From Verrucomicrobia bacterium UBA1200 (GTDB lineage: Bacteria; Verrucomicrobiota; Kiritimatiellia; RFP12; UBA1067): a stretch of DNA of 27,600 nucleotides. The stretch lies in assembly GCA_002309765.1 (NCBI GenBank), contig DBXY01000031.1:41905-69504 (forward strand), read 5' to 3'. Shown in pieces: positions 1 to 7,704 of the stretch; the first letter of the stretch is position 1, and each line of letters starts with the position of its first letter. The notes below the pieces were generated by a model. It did not search any database. It was not told where the DNA came from and saw only the letters and a list, made by a program, of their open reading frames with translations. Position numbers and translations under genes: made by a program.

Positions 1-894
1 CAGCACCCAGCGGATCTCGCGCCCGGTCCACCCCTTGGCGACGAGGTCGCGCAGCGTGAAGAAGTTGCCGAGCGACTTCGACATCTTTTCGCCGTTCACT
101 CGCAAGTGCGCGCAATGCATCCAGGTTTTTACAAAGAGTTTGCCGGTCGCGCCCTCGGCCTGCGCGATTTCGTTTTCATGATGCGGGAAAAGGTTGTCGA
201 TGCCGCCGGTATGCAGGTCGAAGGTTTCACCCAGATACTTCATGGACATCGCGGAGCACTCCAGATGCCAACCGGGACGACCGCGTCCCCACGGCGAATC
301 CCACACCACATCGCCGTCATTCTCGTCCCAACCCTTCCAGAGGGCGAAATCGCCGTAACTCTCCTTCTCGTACTCATCCTGCGCCACCCGTGCCCCGGCG
401 CGAAGGTTTTCGCGGTCAAGATGCGCAAGCCGGCCGTAACCGGGCAGTTTGGCGACGCTGAAATAAATCGAACCGTCGTCCGACTGGTACGCCAAACCCC
501 GATCGAAAAGGCGTTTGATCAAATCGATCATTTCCGGGATATGGTCGGTGGCCGCCGGATAGACCTCCGCCGGCTGGACGTTGAGGGTCTTGAGATCGGC
601 GAAGAACGCCGCGATATAGGGCGCGGTGTATTCCTTGAGTGGTTTGCCGGACTGGCGGCTACCGCGGATGGTTTTGTCATCCACGTCGGTCAGGTTCATC
701 ACCTGCTTTACACCGTAACCGTTGAACTGAATCACCCGGCGCAACACGTCCTCGAACGTGTAGGCCCGGAAATTTCCGATGTGCGCGAAATTGTAAACCG
801 TCGGCCCGCAGGTATACATGCGGATCGTGTTGTTCTCCATTGGAACCAGAGGTTCCTTGCAACGTGATTCACTGTTGTAAACTACCAATGCCAT
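1..894 (-). CDS. cysS: Cysteine--tRNA ligase, N-terminal 298 codons (cut by window edge)
   Basis: Class I aminoacyl-tRNA synthetase that charges tRNA-Cys in the cytoplasm. The frame starts at an ATG at 894 and stays open to base 1, so the C-terminal third lies outside the window (bacterial CysRS is about 460 residues). Visible hallmarks are the N-terminal CGPTVYNFAHIGN segment, holding a zinc-ligand Cys and the HIGH-type signature, the zinc-ligand segments GWHLECSAM and FPHHENEIAQ, and the KMSKS ATP-binding loop near residue 275. The start is supported by an AAAGGA ribosome-binding site about 7 nt upstream. It lies 18 nt behind the ispF stop on the same strand, so the two are probably cotranscribed; ispF-cysS adjacency is common in bacteria. 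Nothing in the visible part looks defective. Confidence 0.97.
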   Translation of the reverse strand, partial: MALVVYNSESRCKEPLVPMENNTIRMYTCGPTVYNFAHIGNFRAYTFEDVLRRVIQFNGYGVKQVMNLTDVDDKTIRGSRQSGKPLKEYTAPYIAAFFADLKTLNVQPAEVYPAATDHIPEMIDLIKRLFDRGLAYQSDDGSIYFSVAKLPGYGRLAHLDRENLRAGARVAQDEYEKESYGDFALWKGWDENDGDVVWDSPWGRGRPGWHLECSAMSMKYLGETFDLHTGGIDNLFPHHENEIAQAEGATGKLFVKTWMHCAHLRVNGEKMSKSLGNFFTLRDLVAKGWTGREIRWVL

Positions 895-912
895 TTCGCT
901 ATCCTTTCAAAA

Positions 913-1386
913 TTACCGTTCCACCAGCGCCACGGCCTGCACCGCAATGCCCTCGCGGTTACCCACCGCGTCCATGCCCTCGTTGGTTTTTGCCTTGACC
1001 GAAACGCAACCGACATCAATCCCCATCGCTGCGGCGAGCCGTTCCCGCATCGTATCGATGTAGGGGCGAAGCTTCGGGGCCTCCGCCAACACCGTGGAAT
1101 CGATGTTGACGATTCTCCATCCCGCCTCGCGCAACCGCTCTACTGTCGCGGCAAGCAACACCATGCTGTCGGCGTCTTTCCATTGCGGGTCGCGATCGGG
1201 GAAATGCTGCCCGATGTCCCCGTCCGCCACCGCGCCCAACAGCGCGTCAATTATAGCGTGCGCCAAAGCGTCGGCGTCGGAGTGTCCAAGCAACCCCTTG
1301 GAGTGCGGGATTTCAACGCCGCCCAACACCAAACGGCGACCTTCTGACAATCGGTGCGAATCAAAACCTGTTCCAACTCGTATCAT
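913..1386 (-). CDS. ispF: 2-C-methyl-D-erythritol 2,4-cyclodiphosphate synthase
   Basis: Cytoplasmic MEP-pathway enzyme that cyclises CDP-methylerythritol 2-phosphate to MEcPP with release of CMP, on the way to IPP and DMAPP. The 157-residue length is typical of IspF. The zinc ligands are visible as D9 and H11 in GTGFDSHRL and H43 in LAHAI; the conserved GHSDADA and GDIGQHFPD segments are present, and the C-terminal KTNEGMDAVG substrate-binding stretch is intact. It is the first gene of a minus-strand pair with cysS. There is no Shine-Dalgarno sequence before its ATG; a perfect TATAAT lies only 8 nt upstream, so translation is probably of a leaderless mRNA. Confidence 0.97.
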   Translation of the reverse strand: MIRVGTGFDSHRLSEGRRLVLGGVEIPHSKGLLGHSDADALAHAIIDALLGAVADGDIGQHFPDRDPQWKDADSMVLLAATVERLREAGWRIVNIDSTVLAEAPKLRPYIDTMRERLAAAMGIDVGCVSVKAKTNEGMDAVGNREGIAVQAVALVER

Positions 1387-1394
1387 GGCGCAAA

Positions 1395-1423
1395 ATTATA
1401 CCGCTAATCGGGGCAAAAGCCAA
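1395..1423 (-). promoter_or_regulatory. Promoter of ispF-cysS, predicted leaderless
   Basis: On the minus strand a TTGGCT -35 element (1423-1418) is followed by a 17-bp spacer and a perfect TATAAT -10 element (1400-1395). The ATG of ispF begins at 1386, with only 8 nt between the -10 hexamer and the start codon. Transcription would therefore start within about two bases of the A of the ATG. The lack of any purine-rich ribosome-binding site fits this reading. Confidence 0.75.
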
Positions 1424-1426
1424 GCG

Positions 1427-1442
1427 CAAAACAGCTGTTTTG
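1427..1442. promoter_or_regulatory. Perfect 16-bp palindrome between divergent promoters (possible operator)
   Basis: CAAAACAGCTGTTTTG is a perfect palindrome centred between 1434 and 1435. It sits 3 bp upstream of the ispF -35 box and 25 bp upstream of the -35 box of the divergent lipoprotein gene. Its symmetry and position suit a dimeric regulator. It has no loop and no T-run, so it is not an obvious terminator. The cognate regulator cannot be named. Confidence 0.45.
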
Positions 1443-1467
1443 TGAACATGGGCAGAGGGCCAACACC

Positions 1468-1495
1468 TTGACAATCGCGGATTTGGCTTTACTAT
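1468..1495 (+). promoter_or_regulatory. Promoter of the gingipain-like lipoprotein gene
   Basis: A consensus TTGACA (1468-1473) is followed by a 16-bp spacer and TACTAT (1490-1495, 4 of 6 matches to TATAAT). A transcript from here would carry a leader of roughly 90 nt before the ATG at 1592. CTATCA (1492-1497) and TGATAG (1509-1514) form a perfect 6-bp inverted repeat with an 11-nt spacer, overlapping the -10 box and the expected start of transcription, which could be an operator half-site pair. Confidence 0.6.
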
Positions 1496-1591
1496 CAATC
1501 GGTAACTGTGATAGCATTTTTAATCGACAGCGGGAATGGCACAACCTCCCGTTTTTTCTCAACTGCAAATTATTATTGGAGTAATTGCATT

Positions 1592-3025
1592 ATGCGCAAA
1601 TTCTATTTGTTGTCGGCACTGGTTCTGCTCTTTGGATGCCAACAAGGCGAAGGCCGTTCCGGCAAATCCGATCTGCACCGCAATTGGCATTATGTGGTTG
1701 CGGTTGACTCGTCAACCGCCAGCGACCCCGCCTGGACAAAGGTGGTGGACACACTGGTCGCCAAATACAAAGCCAAAACGTTAACCTACGCTGACGTCTC
1801 GAAGATTAACGATCTGCTGCCGGAACTAAAGTCGATATCGCCCCGTTACGTATGCTTTGTCAGCAAACCCGAAATGGCAGGACGCGAGTTGATTGTCGAA
1901 GCGGCACAGCTGCTTCGACATATCGACGACGACCCTTACGGCGATGCTATTTGGGGCGTGGTAACCGGATATGACGCTAATGACGCGCTCCGAATGGTAT
2001 CCAATGCCGCCCCCAAAACTGTCAAAAGCATTGCGTCAAGCATGGGCAACCCCAATATGCTCGACAGTTGGGAGTCCGGATTTGCCTCAGACGAGGGTAA
2101 CCGCCACCAGTTGTGGTCGAAAAAAATCAACGGGACGGTTCAGTTCGAAAAAACGCTTGAGCCTGACTCGGTGGAGGCACTCGCAAAATGTTTCAATGAA
2201 ATCCCAGTGGATTATTTTGTCACCAGCGGCCACGCCACCGAACACGACTGGCAGGTAATCTACAACCAGCGCGCCGGTTCGCTTTTGCACCGGGACGGCA
2301 AACTGTTTTTCCGCAGCTCCCAAAATGCGGACTACCCAATCAGTTGCGACAATCCCAAAGTTTACATAGCCGCCGGTAACTGCCTGATCGGTCACATTGA
2401 CCGTCCAGACTGCATGGCCACCAGCTGGATGCACACCGGCGGTGTGGCGCAGATGATCGGTTACACCGTTCCCACCTTTTACGGCTACTGCGGCTGGGGC
2501 GCGAAATCGCTGTTCGAGTCCGGACGACATTCCGCATCTGAGGCGTTTTTCATCAGTACCCAGATGCTGCTGTGGGAACTCGGGAAACGTAACGCCAAAC
2601 TGCTCGATATCGCCATTAACCCCAAAGAGGATTTAAACGTCAGAAAATTCATTCAGAAGCATGGCGAAATCATTAAATCAAATGATGAGTTGGGGTTGGT
2701 TTGGGACCGCGACACGGTGGCGTTTTACGGCGATCCCGCGTGGCGGGTCACCTACCCCGAAGAAAAGCTCGACATCGCGGCCAGCGTCAACGGGAAGACC
2801 ATAATCGTAAACTTTAAACGCGATATGCAATTCCAAAAATCGATTGACGTTAAAGCCGCCCGCTCAATCTCGGTACTGTTTGACGACCCGCCGCCGCCGA
2901 ACGCGAAGCTCTACAATGCCGACGGAGCGGAAATTCCTGAGGCGGTGGTTACAGAACTGTTTGCCATCATTCCGCTTGAAGGGACGTATAAAACGGGCGA
3001 CAAGTTGCTCTTCACCCTGAAATAA
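1592..3025 (+). CDS. Gingipain (peptidase C25)-like caspase-fold lipoprotein
   Basis: Predicted exported lipoprotein of 477 residues. The start at 1592 is chosen because TTGGAG lies 9 nt upstream and the product begins with a lipoprotein signal (MRKFYLLSALVLLFGC, lipidated Cys16); an upstream in-frame GTG at 1508 would bury that signal. The body resembles clan CD/C25 peptidases: an N-terminal segment with DPYGDAIWGVVTGY (about 114-127), a candidate catalytic His214 in SGHATEHDW, a candidate nucleophile Cys264 in AAGNCLIG, and FYGDPAWRV (378-386), like the GDP motif ending gingipain catalytic domains. A small beta-rich tail follows. Family assignment rests on motif recognition, not a search. 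It stands alone, divergent from ispF and convergent with the GH172 gene 11 bp away. The substrate is unknown and it may be a non-peptidase caspase-fold protein. Confidence 0.72.
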   Translation: MRKFYLLSALVLLFGCQQGEGRSGKSDLHRNWHYVVAVDSSTASDPAWTKVVDTLVAKYKAKTLTYADVSKINDLLPELKSISPRYVCFVSKPEMAGRELIVEAAQLLRHIDDDPYGDAIWGVVTGYDANDALRMVSNAAPKTVKSIASSMGNPNMLDSWESGFASDEGNRHQLWSKKINGTVQFEKTLEPDSVEALAKCFNEIPVDYFVTSGHATEHDWQVIYNQRAGSLLHRDGKLFFRSSQNADYPISCDNPKVYIAAGNCLIGHIDRPDCMATSWMHTGGVAQMIGYTVPTFYGYCGWGAKSLFESGRHSASEAFFISTQMLLWELGKRNAKLLDIAINPKEDLNVRKFIQKHGEIIKSNDELGLVWDRDTVAFYGDPAWRVTYPEEKLDIAASVNGKTIIVNFKRDMQFQKSIDVKAARSISVLFDDPPPPNAKLYNADGAEIPEAVVTELFAIIPLEGTYKTGDKLLFTLK

Positions 3026-3036
3026 CCGGACCTATT

Positions 3037-5157
3037 TTATTCGGTTCGCGGTGCGACATCGAAATAGAAGCAGTCGGCGTTGATATGGCCCCAACCGCCC
3101 TTTTGCCGATCCACTATGACAATGCGGGCGGTGCGGCCTTTGAATTCGCCAACCGCCCAACTTGCCCATTCCAACCGCTCACGGTTCTTACCGGTGGCGG
3201 TTCGAACCACATTCCCGTCCACCACCAGATTCACGCAGGTTTTTTCCGCGAAGTTTCCGCCGCCGACCAGGAAATTAATGTGCGGCAATTCGATTTTAAA
3301 CTCCCGCGAAGTTAGCGTACCCGTGGTGTCGTCACCATTTAGATAACTGTTGACCAGATATTTGCCGCTGTATCCGTCAACCGGATTCTGACGGGGCAGT
3401 GTTCCGCGCGCCGGAGCGCTGCCAAAAGCGTCACCCTCCACGATCCACTCGGCATACGTCCCGTCGTCAAAATCCTCAAACAGTTTGGCAGTCGGCGGCA
3501 ACTTAACTTTTTTGGGCGACGGGTAGCCGATATCCACCCGCACCATCCGTTTTAACGCTTCCTCATCAACGCTATGGTTGCATTTCCCGCCGGGCCGCAT
3601 ATACCAACACGCCAATGGCGCGAAATCGAGTTTAATGTCTTTGCTCCAATGCCACATTTCCATGTGGAATTTAATCGATTCGGAAAACGGTATCGCATCC
3701 AACACCCGATGCCGCAAATTGACAACATTGCGGCGAATCCTTCCGTCCAATGATTTACTTCCGTTTCCGATGCCGATGGGTTGGGCGATAAACGGATGGT
3801 CGAACGACTGGTAGCGTCCCCAAGCGTAACCGAAATAATCCTCGCTTCCGGTTCCGATAAATGACGGGACAGATTCGCCGTCAATAAAAACCTTTTCATC
3901 GCCTTCGCCCCACCAGTCGGTCACCGGTTGCCAAAGTGATATCGCGGTACCCACCAACAACCCCTGACCTTCCAACTCCACGAAATCAAAATCATACGGT
4001 TCCTTTTGTTCGCCGCGACGGGACGGAACATCCGCATATTCATGCCAGCACGCGCCGAAATGCATACTGCGATTGACGTCCCAAGCGTAATTGCCCAACT
4101 CCACCGACGATCCGGTAACCGAAATCGCCCGATCGGAATAATTGTGCAACGTTAACACGCATTCGCGTTCAAACGGCATCACCCAGCGGCTCTCCAATTT
4201 ATTCGATCCGGTGCAGGCGGTGAACCAGCTTGAATACGGTTCGTAAGTGTAGCCGCTGCCAAAGAACTCGCCTACCGGCGCCCAAACCGTGCGCTCCCCG
4301 TCAAACTCGATTTCCAAAACCGTGGTCCGCAACAACATGGGAGCATACTCGCTGTTCAAGTTCATGATCATGCGGCGGATTGCCCCGCCGCCAGACCGAG
4401 TGACCTTACGGGTAGCCACACCGCCGGGCGGAATAACGCCATCCAACGATAACGCCTCGTTAATTGCTTTGTCATAACCGTTCATCCGCCATGACAACTT
4501 GTGGTTGGCTTCGGCGATTGCCGGAGCATACTGTTTAAGCACCGCCGGGGAGAACGACTCAACCTCGGTTTCAGACGGGTAGGAACGGGTTTCTATGTTG
4601 TAGTAAAAAGCGCCGTCCTTTGCTTCGGACGTACGCACGTAAACTACCTTGCAGCTTTTGGCATACGGTATCGGCAAATACAAATCATGGCCGCGCCGAT
4701 TGTATGCGGTGCTTTTTGCCACCGAGTCGGACAATGGCGCGCCGCAAATCTTGCCGCCGCTGACTACCTCAAGACAGTTACCCTCGACCACCAAATTGCC
4801 GTCGATAAAAATGCGGATGATCCCCTTCTCCGCGTTACCCGCCACGGTAATCCAGAATCTGGTAATCGCCCCGGGCCCGGCGGCGTCCAGCATCAACCCG
4901 ACTTCATTCTCGCCCTCCGCCGACACGCTCAAGAAATGGCTGTGGTCGTCGTTAGCGAACCATCCCGGCTGGTCGGGGGTGATGCTTTTTCGGTCGTAGC
5001 TCGACCACAATCTTGCGGTGCGCCCAGGTTGAGGCAGATAGGTGTTGGTGTCCGGGTCAAGCATTTCCGACAAAAGCGACCGCATCGTCACCCGATCTCC
5101 AGCGATTGCCGTCAAAACCGACATCCACAACGCCATAACGAAACCAAAACGAAGCAT
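3037..5157 (-). CDS. Secreted GH172 (DUF2961) glycoside hydrolase with C-terminal beta-sandwich
   Basis: Predicted exported protein of 706 residues. The start at 5157 is preferred because GAGG lies 6 nt upstream and the product opens with a clean signal peptide (MLRFGFVMALWMSVLTAIAG); 5184 is an alternative, and longer frames overlap larA. DUF2961 has been reclassified as GH172, with members acting on alpha-D-fructofuranosides and alpha-D-arabinofuranosides. Visible family features are AAGPGAITRFW (92-102) and FIGTGSEDYFGYAWG (433-447). Glu418 in WWGEGD and Glu439 in GSEDYF are 21 residues apart, the spacing I recall for the catalytic Glu pair of the Bifidobacterium enzyme. A second domain (about 557-703, FEDFDDGTYAEW...GGWGHINADCFYF) resembles the beta-sandwich often attached to GH32 fructanases. 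Last gene of the five-gene operon, 41 bp after larA. The substrate is inferred only. Confidence 0.85.
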   Translation of the reverse strand: MLRFGFVMALWMSVLTAIAGDRVTMRSLLSEMLDPDTNTYLPQPGRTARLWSSYDRKSITPDQPGWFANDDHSHFLSVSAEGENEVGLMLDAAGPGAITRFWITVAGNAEKGIIRIFIDGNLVVEGNCLEVVSGGKICGAPLSDSVAKSTAYNRRGHDLYLPIPYAKSCKVVYVRTSEAKDGAFYYNIETRSYPSETEVESFSPAVLKQYAPAIAEANHKLSWRMNGYDKAINEALSLDGVIPPGGVATRKVTRSGGGAIRRMIMNLNSEYAPMLLRTTVLEIEFDGERTVWAPVGEFFGSGYTYEPYSSWFTACTGSNKLESRWVMPFERECVLTLHNYSDRAISVTGSSVELGNYAWDVNRSMHFGACWHEYADVPSRRGEQKEPYDFDFVELEGQGLLVGTAISLWQPVTDWWGEGDEKVFIDGESVPSFIGTGSEDYFGYAWGRYQSFDHPFIAQPIGIGNGSKSLDGRIRRNVVNLRHRVLDAIPFSESIKFHMEMWHWSKDIKLDFAPLACWYMRPGGKCNHSVDEEALKRMVRVDIGYPSPKKVKLPPTAKLFEDFDDGTYAEWIVEGDAFGSAPARGTLPRQNPVDGYSGKYLVNSYLNGDDTTGTLTSREFKIELPHINFLVGGGNFAEKTCVNLVVDGNVVRTATGKNRERLEWASWAVGEFKGRTARIVIVDRQKGGWGHINADCFYFDVAPRTE

Positions 5158-5198
5158 GGCAAACCTCAACTGCTGGTTAAACATCCGGCGAAACACGG

Positions 5199-6479
5199 TT
5201 ACCCTTTGAAGCGTTCGGCAGTACTCCATAAACCGAGGGCGGGATTGCTGACAAAAAAGATCTCCTCGCCGTCCGGCATCGTTACCCAACCGTCGCGCAA
5301 CTTCTCCGGATTGTAACGGGCCATCGTTGCGGCACAATCGGCGTATCTGAAACCGGCAGCCTCGATCTCCGCTTTAGAAAGGCCGCCAGCCGCATAGGTA
5401 ATGTTGAAACGCCCCTCCGAAGAACCGTGAATCAAATGGGCTGCCGCGCCAAGATTGTCTTGAAGGTCGGCGTTGTTCTTAACCGCCTCCAACACCCGGC
5501 TCGTCCCAAAATAACCGTATTTGCGAATCAGCCGGTCGATTACCGGATCCTCGCCGAACTCCTTAACGCCCGGTGCCATTATCAACAACTCGCCGCCGTC
5601 CGCCATCGCCATCCTAGTCCGGTAAATCGCTTTGTTGCCGAGCCAGGTACTCTTGAACTCCGCCGGATCAAGATACACCACGCATTTTTTAATCGGGCGG
5701 TCCAGCATTTCAAAATTAACCTGCAAAGCCAATTCCGCGGCCCGGTTAAAAACTTCAACCGTATCGCCAACAAAGAGACCGCGCACCGCATTCCCGCCGG
5801 ATTGTTCATCTCGCCCAACCACGGTCTGCACATACACCAGTTGCGGCAAGAGGTGACCGAAATGATCGGACCCGTAATTGAAAAGTTTGCGGACCGGAGT
5901 GTCCGCACGACCCATTATCCGCTCCATCCCGTAAACCGCGCCGACAAAATGACTACGGTTAATCGCCACCGCCCCGCCGGTACCCACGAAGAGGTTCTTG
6001 TTGTAGTTGGCCATGCCGATAACTTCATGCGGCACCACCTGCCCGACCGACAGGATCAAATCGAAACCGCCCTCGACCAGCATCCGATTCACCTGCACCG
6101 GCCATTCGAAATCAAGCTTGCCCTCGGTGATTTCCCTCACGTACTCCGGCGGCACCGTACCCAAGGTCACTACGTCAGTCCGCCAATTGTGCACCTTGAA
6201 AAGCGATTTCGGAATATTCCCGAACATTTCCGTCAACTGGCCGTCGGTCATCGGAGAGTGCGTCCCCAACGCCGGCAACACCGCCGCCAACGACTCGCCG
6301 TAATACTCGTAAAAACATTGGGTGAGAAACCCCGCCTGGGAGTGGAAACGGGTGAAATCCGGCGGCAACACCAACACCCGTTTACGCGGGCCGAGTTTGT
6401 CCAATGCGGCAAACAGAGCCGTTTTCAGCTCATCGCGTCCCAGCTTGGAAGAAACACCGCCAATGTCCAGATAAATCAT
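5199..6479 (-). CDS. LarA-family nickel-pincer racemase/epimerase homologue
   Basis: LarA (DUF2088) enzymes interconvert alpha-hydroxyacid stereoisomers using a nickel-pincer nucleotide; lactate is the founding substrate and other members act on malate or gluconate. The 426-residue length is typical. Sequence support: PPDFTRFHS (D41, R44), LGTHSPMTD (H74), PHEVIGMANYNK with H151 and K161, and H177. The spacings H151-K161 (10) and K161-H177 (16) equal those of H174, K184 and H200 in Lactiplantibacillus LarA, so cofactor tether and proton-transfer residues appear intact. No signal peptide, so cytoplasmic. It starts 4 bp after the adaptor gene stop, with GAGGA inside the end of that gene as ribosome-binding site. 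The cofactor genes larB, larC and larE are not in the window. The substrate cannot be read from the sequence; a sugar acid is as likely as lactate. Confidence 0.85.
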   Translation of the reverse strand: MIYLDIGGVSSKLGRDELKTALFAALDKLGPRKRVLVLPPDFTRFHSQAGFLTQCFYEYYGESLAAVLPALGTHSPMTDGQLTEMFGNIPKSLFKVHNWRTDVVTLGTVPPEYVREITEGKLDFEWPVQVNRMLVEGGFDLILSVGQVVPHEVIGMANYNKNLFVGTGGAVAINRSHFVGAVYGMERIMGRADTPVRKLFNYGSDHFGHLLPQLVYVQTVVGRDEQSGGNAVRGLFVGDTVEVFNRAAELALQVNFEMLDRPIKKCVVYLDPAEFKSTWLGNKAIYRTRMAMADGGELLIMAPGVKEFGEDPVIDRLIRKYGYFGTSRVLEAVKNNADLQDNLGAAAHLIHGSSEGRFNITYAAGGLSKAEIEAAGFRYADCAATMARYNPEKLRDGWVTMPDGEEIFFVSNPALGLWSTAERFKG

Positions 6480-6483
6480 TAGT

Positions 6484-7701
6484 TTACATCCTCATGGGGG
6501 GACCGTTGCGCCGACGGTTTCCGCCCGGCGGCGTAGGCATGAAGGGATTCTTGGGGTTACCGTCGCTGCCGGCCTTAGCTGAAGCGCTTTGGGTTCCTAC
6601 CACCAATTTCTTCCCGACCAGATCGTCGGCGCCTTCAACCGCATACTGGGTTCCGTCAGAGAGCCCGATCTTCACGCCGACCGGAGTTGGCGATTCCTGA
6701 CCGTTATCAACCCAAACCTTGGGCCCCTTGATTTCAGTCTCCATATTTTGCGGCGTGTAGCGCAACGCCGCCGCGGGAATAATCACCGCATTGTCATTGC
6801 GCCCGACCTCTATCGCGATATTGGCGGTCATTCCCGGAAACAGCATCATGCCGGGATTTTCCGCCTCGATGATTACCGGGTAGGTAACCACGTTGCTTTC
6901 CGTGGTGGAGGCCAGACGTATCTGCACCACCCTGCCCTCAAAAGTCTTCCGGTACGCATCCACGGTGAACCGCACCAACTGGTTGGATTTGACCATGCCG
7001 ACATCGGCCTCGGGAACGCTGGCCTTGACCTGAATGCGCCGCAGATCAACTGCGATGGTGAAAAGCTGTTGCGCCGACATTGACGAAACCACGGTTTGCC
7101 CCTCGTCAACCGCCCGGTCGATTACCACGCCGTCCACCGGCGATTTGATGGTGCAGTATTCGAGATTGGTCTTAGCCTCCAAAACCGAGGATTTGCTTTG
7201 CTCCACCGTAGCTTCCGCGACTTTCAACTGGGCCTGAAGCGACCCCACCTCCGCCTCGGCGTCGTCCAATGCCGACTGCGCGACCATTTTGCGCTTCGCC
7301 AACTCGCACTGACGGGCCAAAGTTTTTTGTGCCAACGCCAATTTGACCTTAATGTTCTCAACATTCGCCTCGTTCGATTTCAGCTGGGCGCATGCCTTAT
7401 TGTATGCGGCCTCGTAAACGGCGGGGTCGATCAAAGCGATCACCTGGTCGTTGGTTACATTAGAGTTAAAATCGGCGAAAAGGCTTAAAATCGGTCCGTT
7501 GACTTGGGTTCCGACCGCGACCTCTTTAATCGGCTCCACGGTACCGGTGGCGGTAACCTCCTGCACCAACGGGCCGCGGGTAACATCCACGGTACGAAAA
7601 AGCACCGTCGGCCCCTTTTGCAGTCCGCGCTGCTGATAATACCACCAACCGCCCCCGCCCAGTGCGGCAACCAAAAACAGAAACACCAGAAACTTTTTCA
7701 T
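6484..7701 (-). CDS. MacA/HlyD-type periplasmic adaptor (membrane fusion protein)
   Basis: Adaptor that bridges an inner-membrane transporter to a TolC-type channel. The 405-residue product has an N-terminal signal anchor (MKKFLVFLFLVAALGGGGWW), a first lipoyl half near TVEPIKEVAVGTQVNG (55-69), a long helical hairpin (about 95-182), the second lipoyl half SPVDGVVIDRAVDEGQTV (187-204), a beta-barrel, and LFPGMTANIAIEVG (287-300) in the membrane-proximal domain. The MacA-like arrangement suggests a MacB-type ABC partner, but no transporter gene is adjacent and none is in the window. The C-terminal 30 residues are Pro/Gly/Arg-rich, unlike typical MacA. The gene begins 4 bp after the TolC gene stop, using GAAGGA within that gene's last codons as ribosome-binding site, so translational coupling is likely. 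Confidence 0.9.
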   Translation of the reverse strand: MKKFLVFLFLVAALGGGGWWYYQQRGLQKGPTVLFRTVDVTRGPLVQEVTATGTVEPIKEVAVGTQVNGPILSLFADFNSNVTNDQVIALIDPAVYEAAYNKACAQLKSNEANVENIKVKLALAQKTLARQCELAKRKMVAQSALDDAEAEVGSLQAQLKVAEATVEQSKSSVLEAKTNLEYCTIKSPVDGVVIDRAVDEGQTVVSSMSAQQLFTIAVDLRRIQVKASVPEADVGMVKSNQLVRFTVDAYRKTFEGRVVQIRLASTTESNVVTYPVIIEAENPGMMLFPGMTANIAIEVGRNDNAVIIPAAALRYTPQNMETEIKGPKVWVDNGQESPTPVGVKIGLSDGTQYAVEGADDLVGKKLVVGTQSASAKAGSDGNPKNPFMPTPPGGNRRRNGPPMRM

Positions 7702-7704
7702 TTT

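Noticed and set aside
5427..6482. A 351-codon plus-strand open frame over the LarA homologue
   Set aside because: The minus-strand frame keeps the nickel-pincer active-site residues at the known spacing; the plus-strand product has no recognisable domain.
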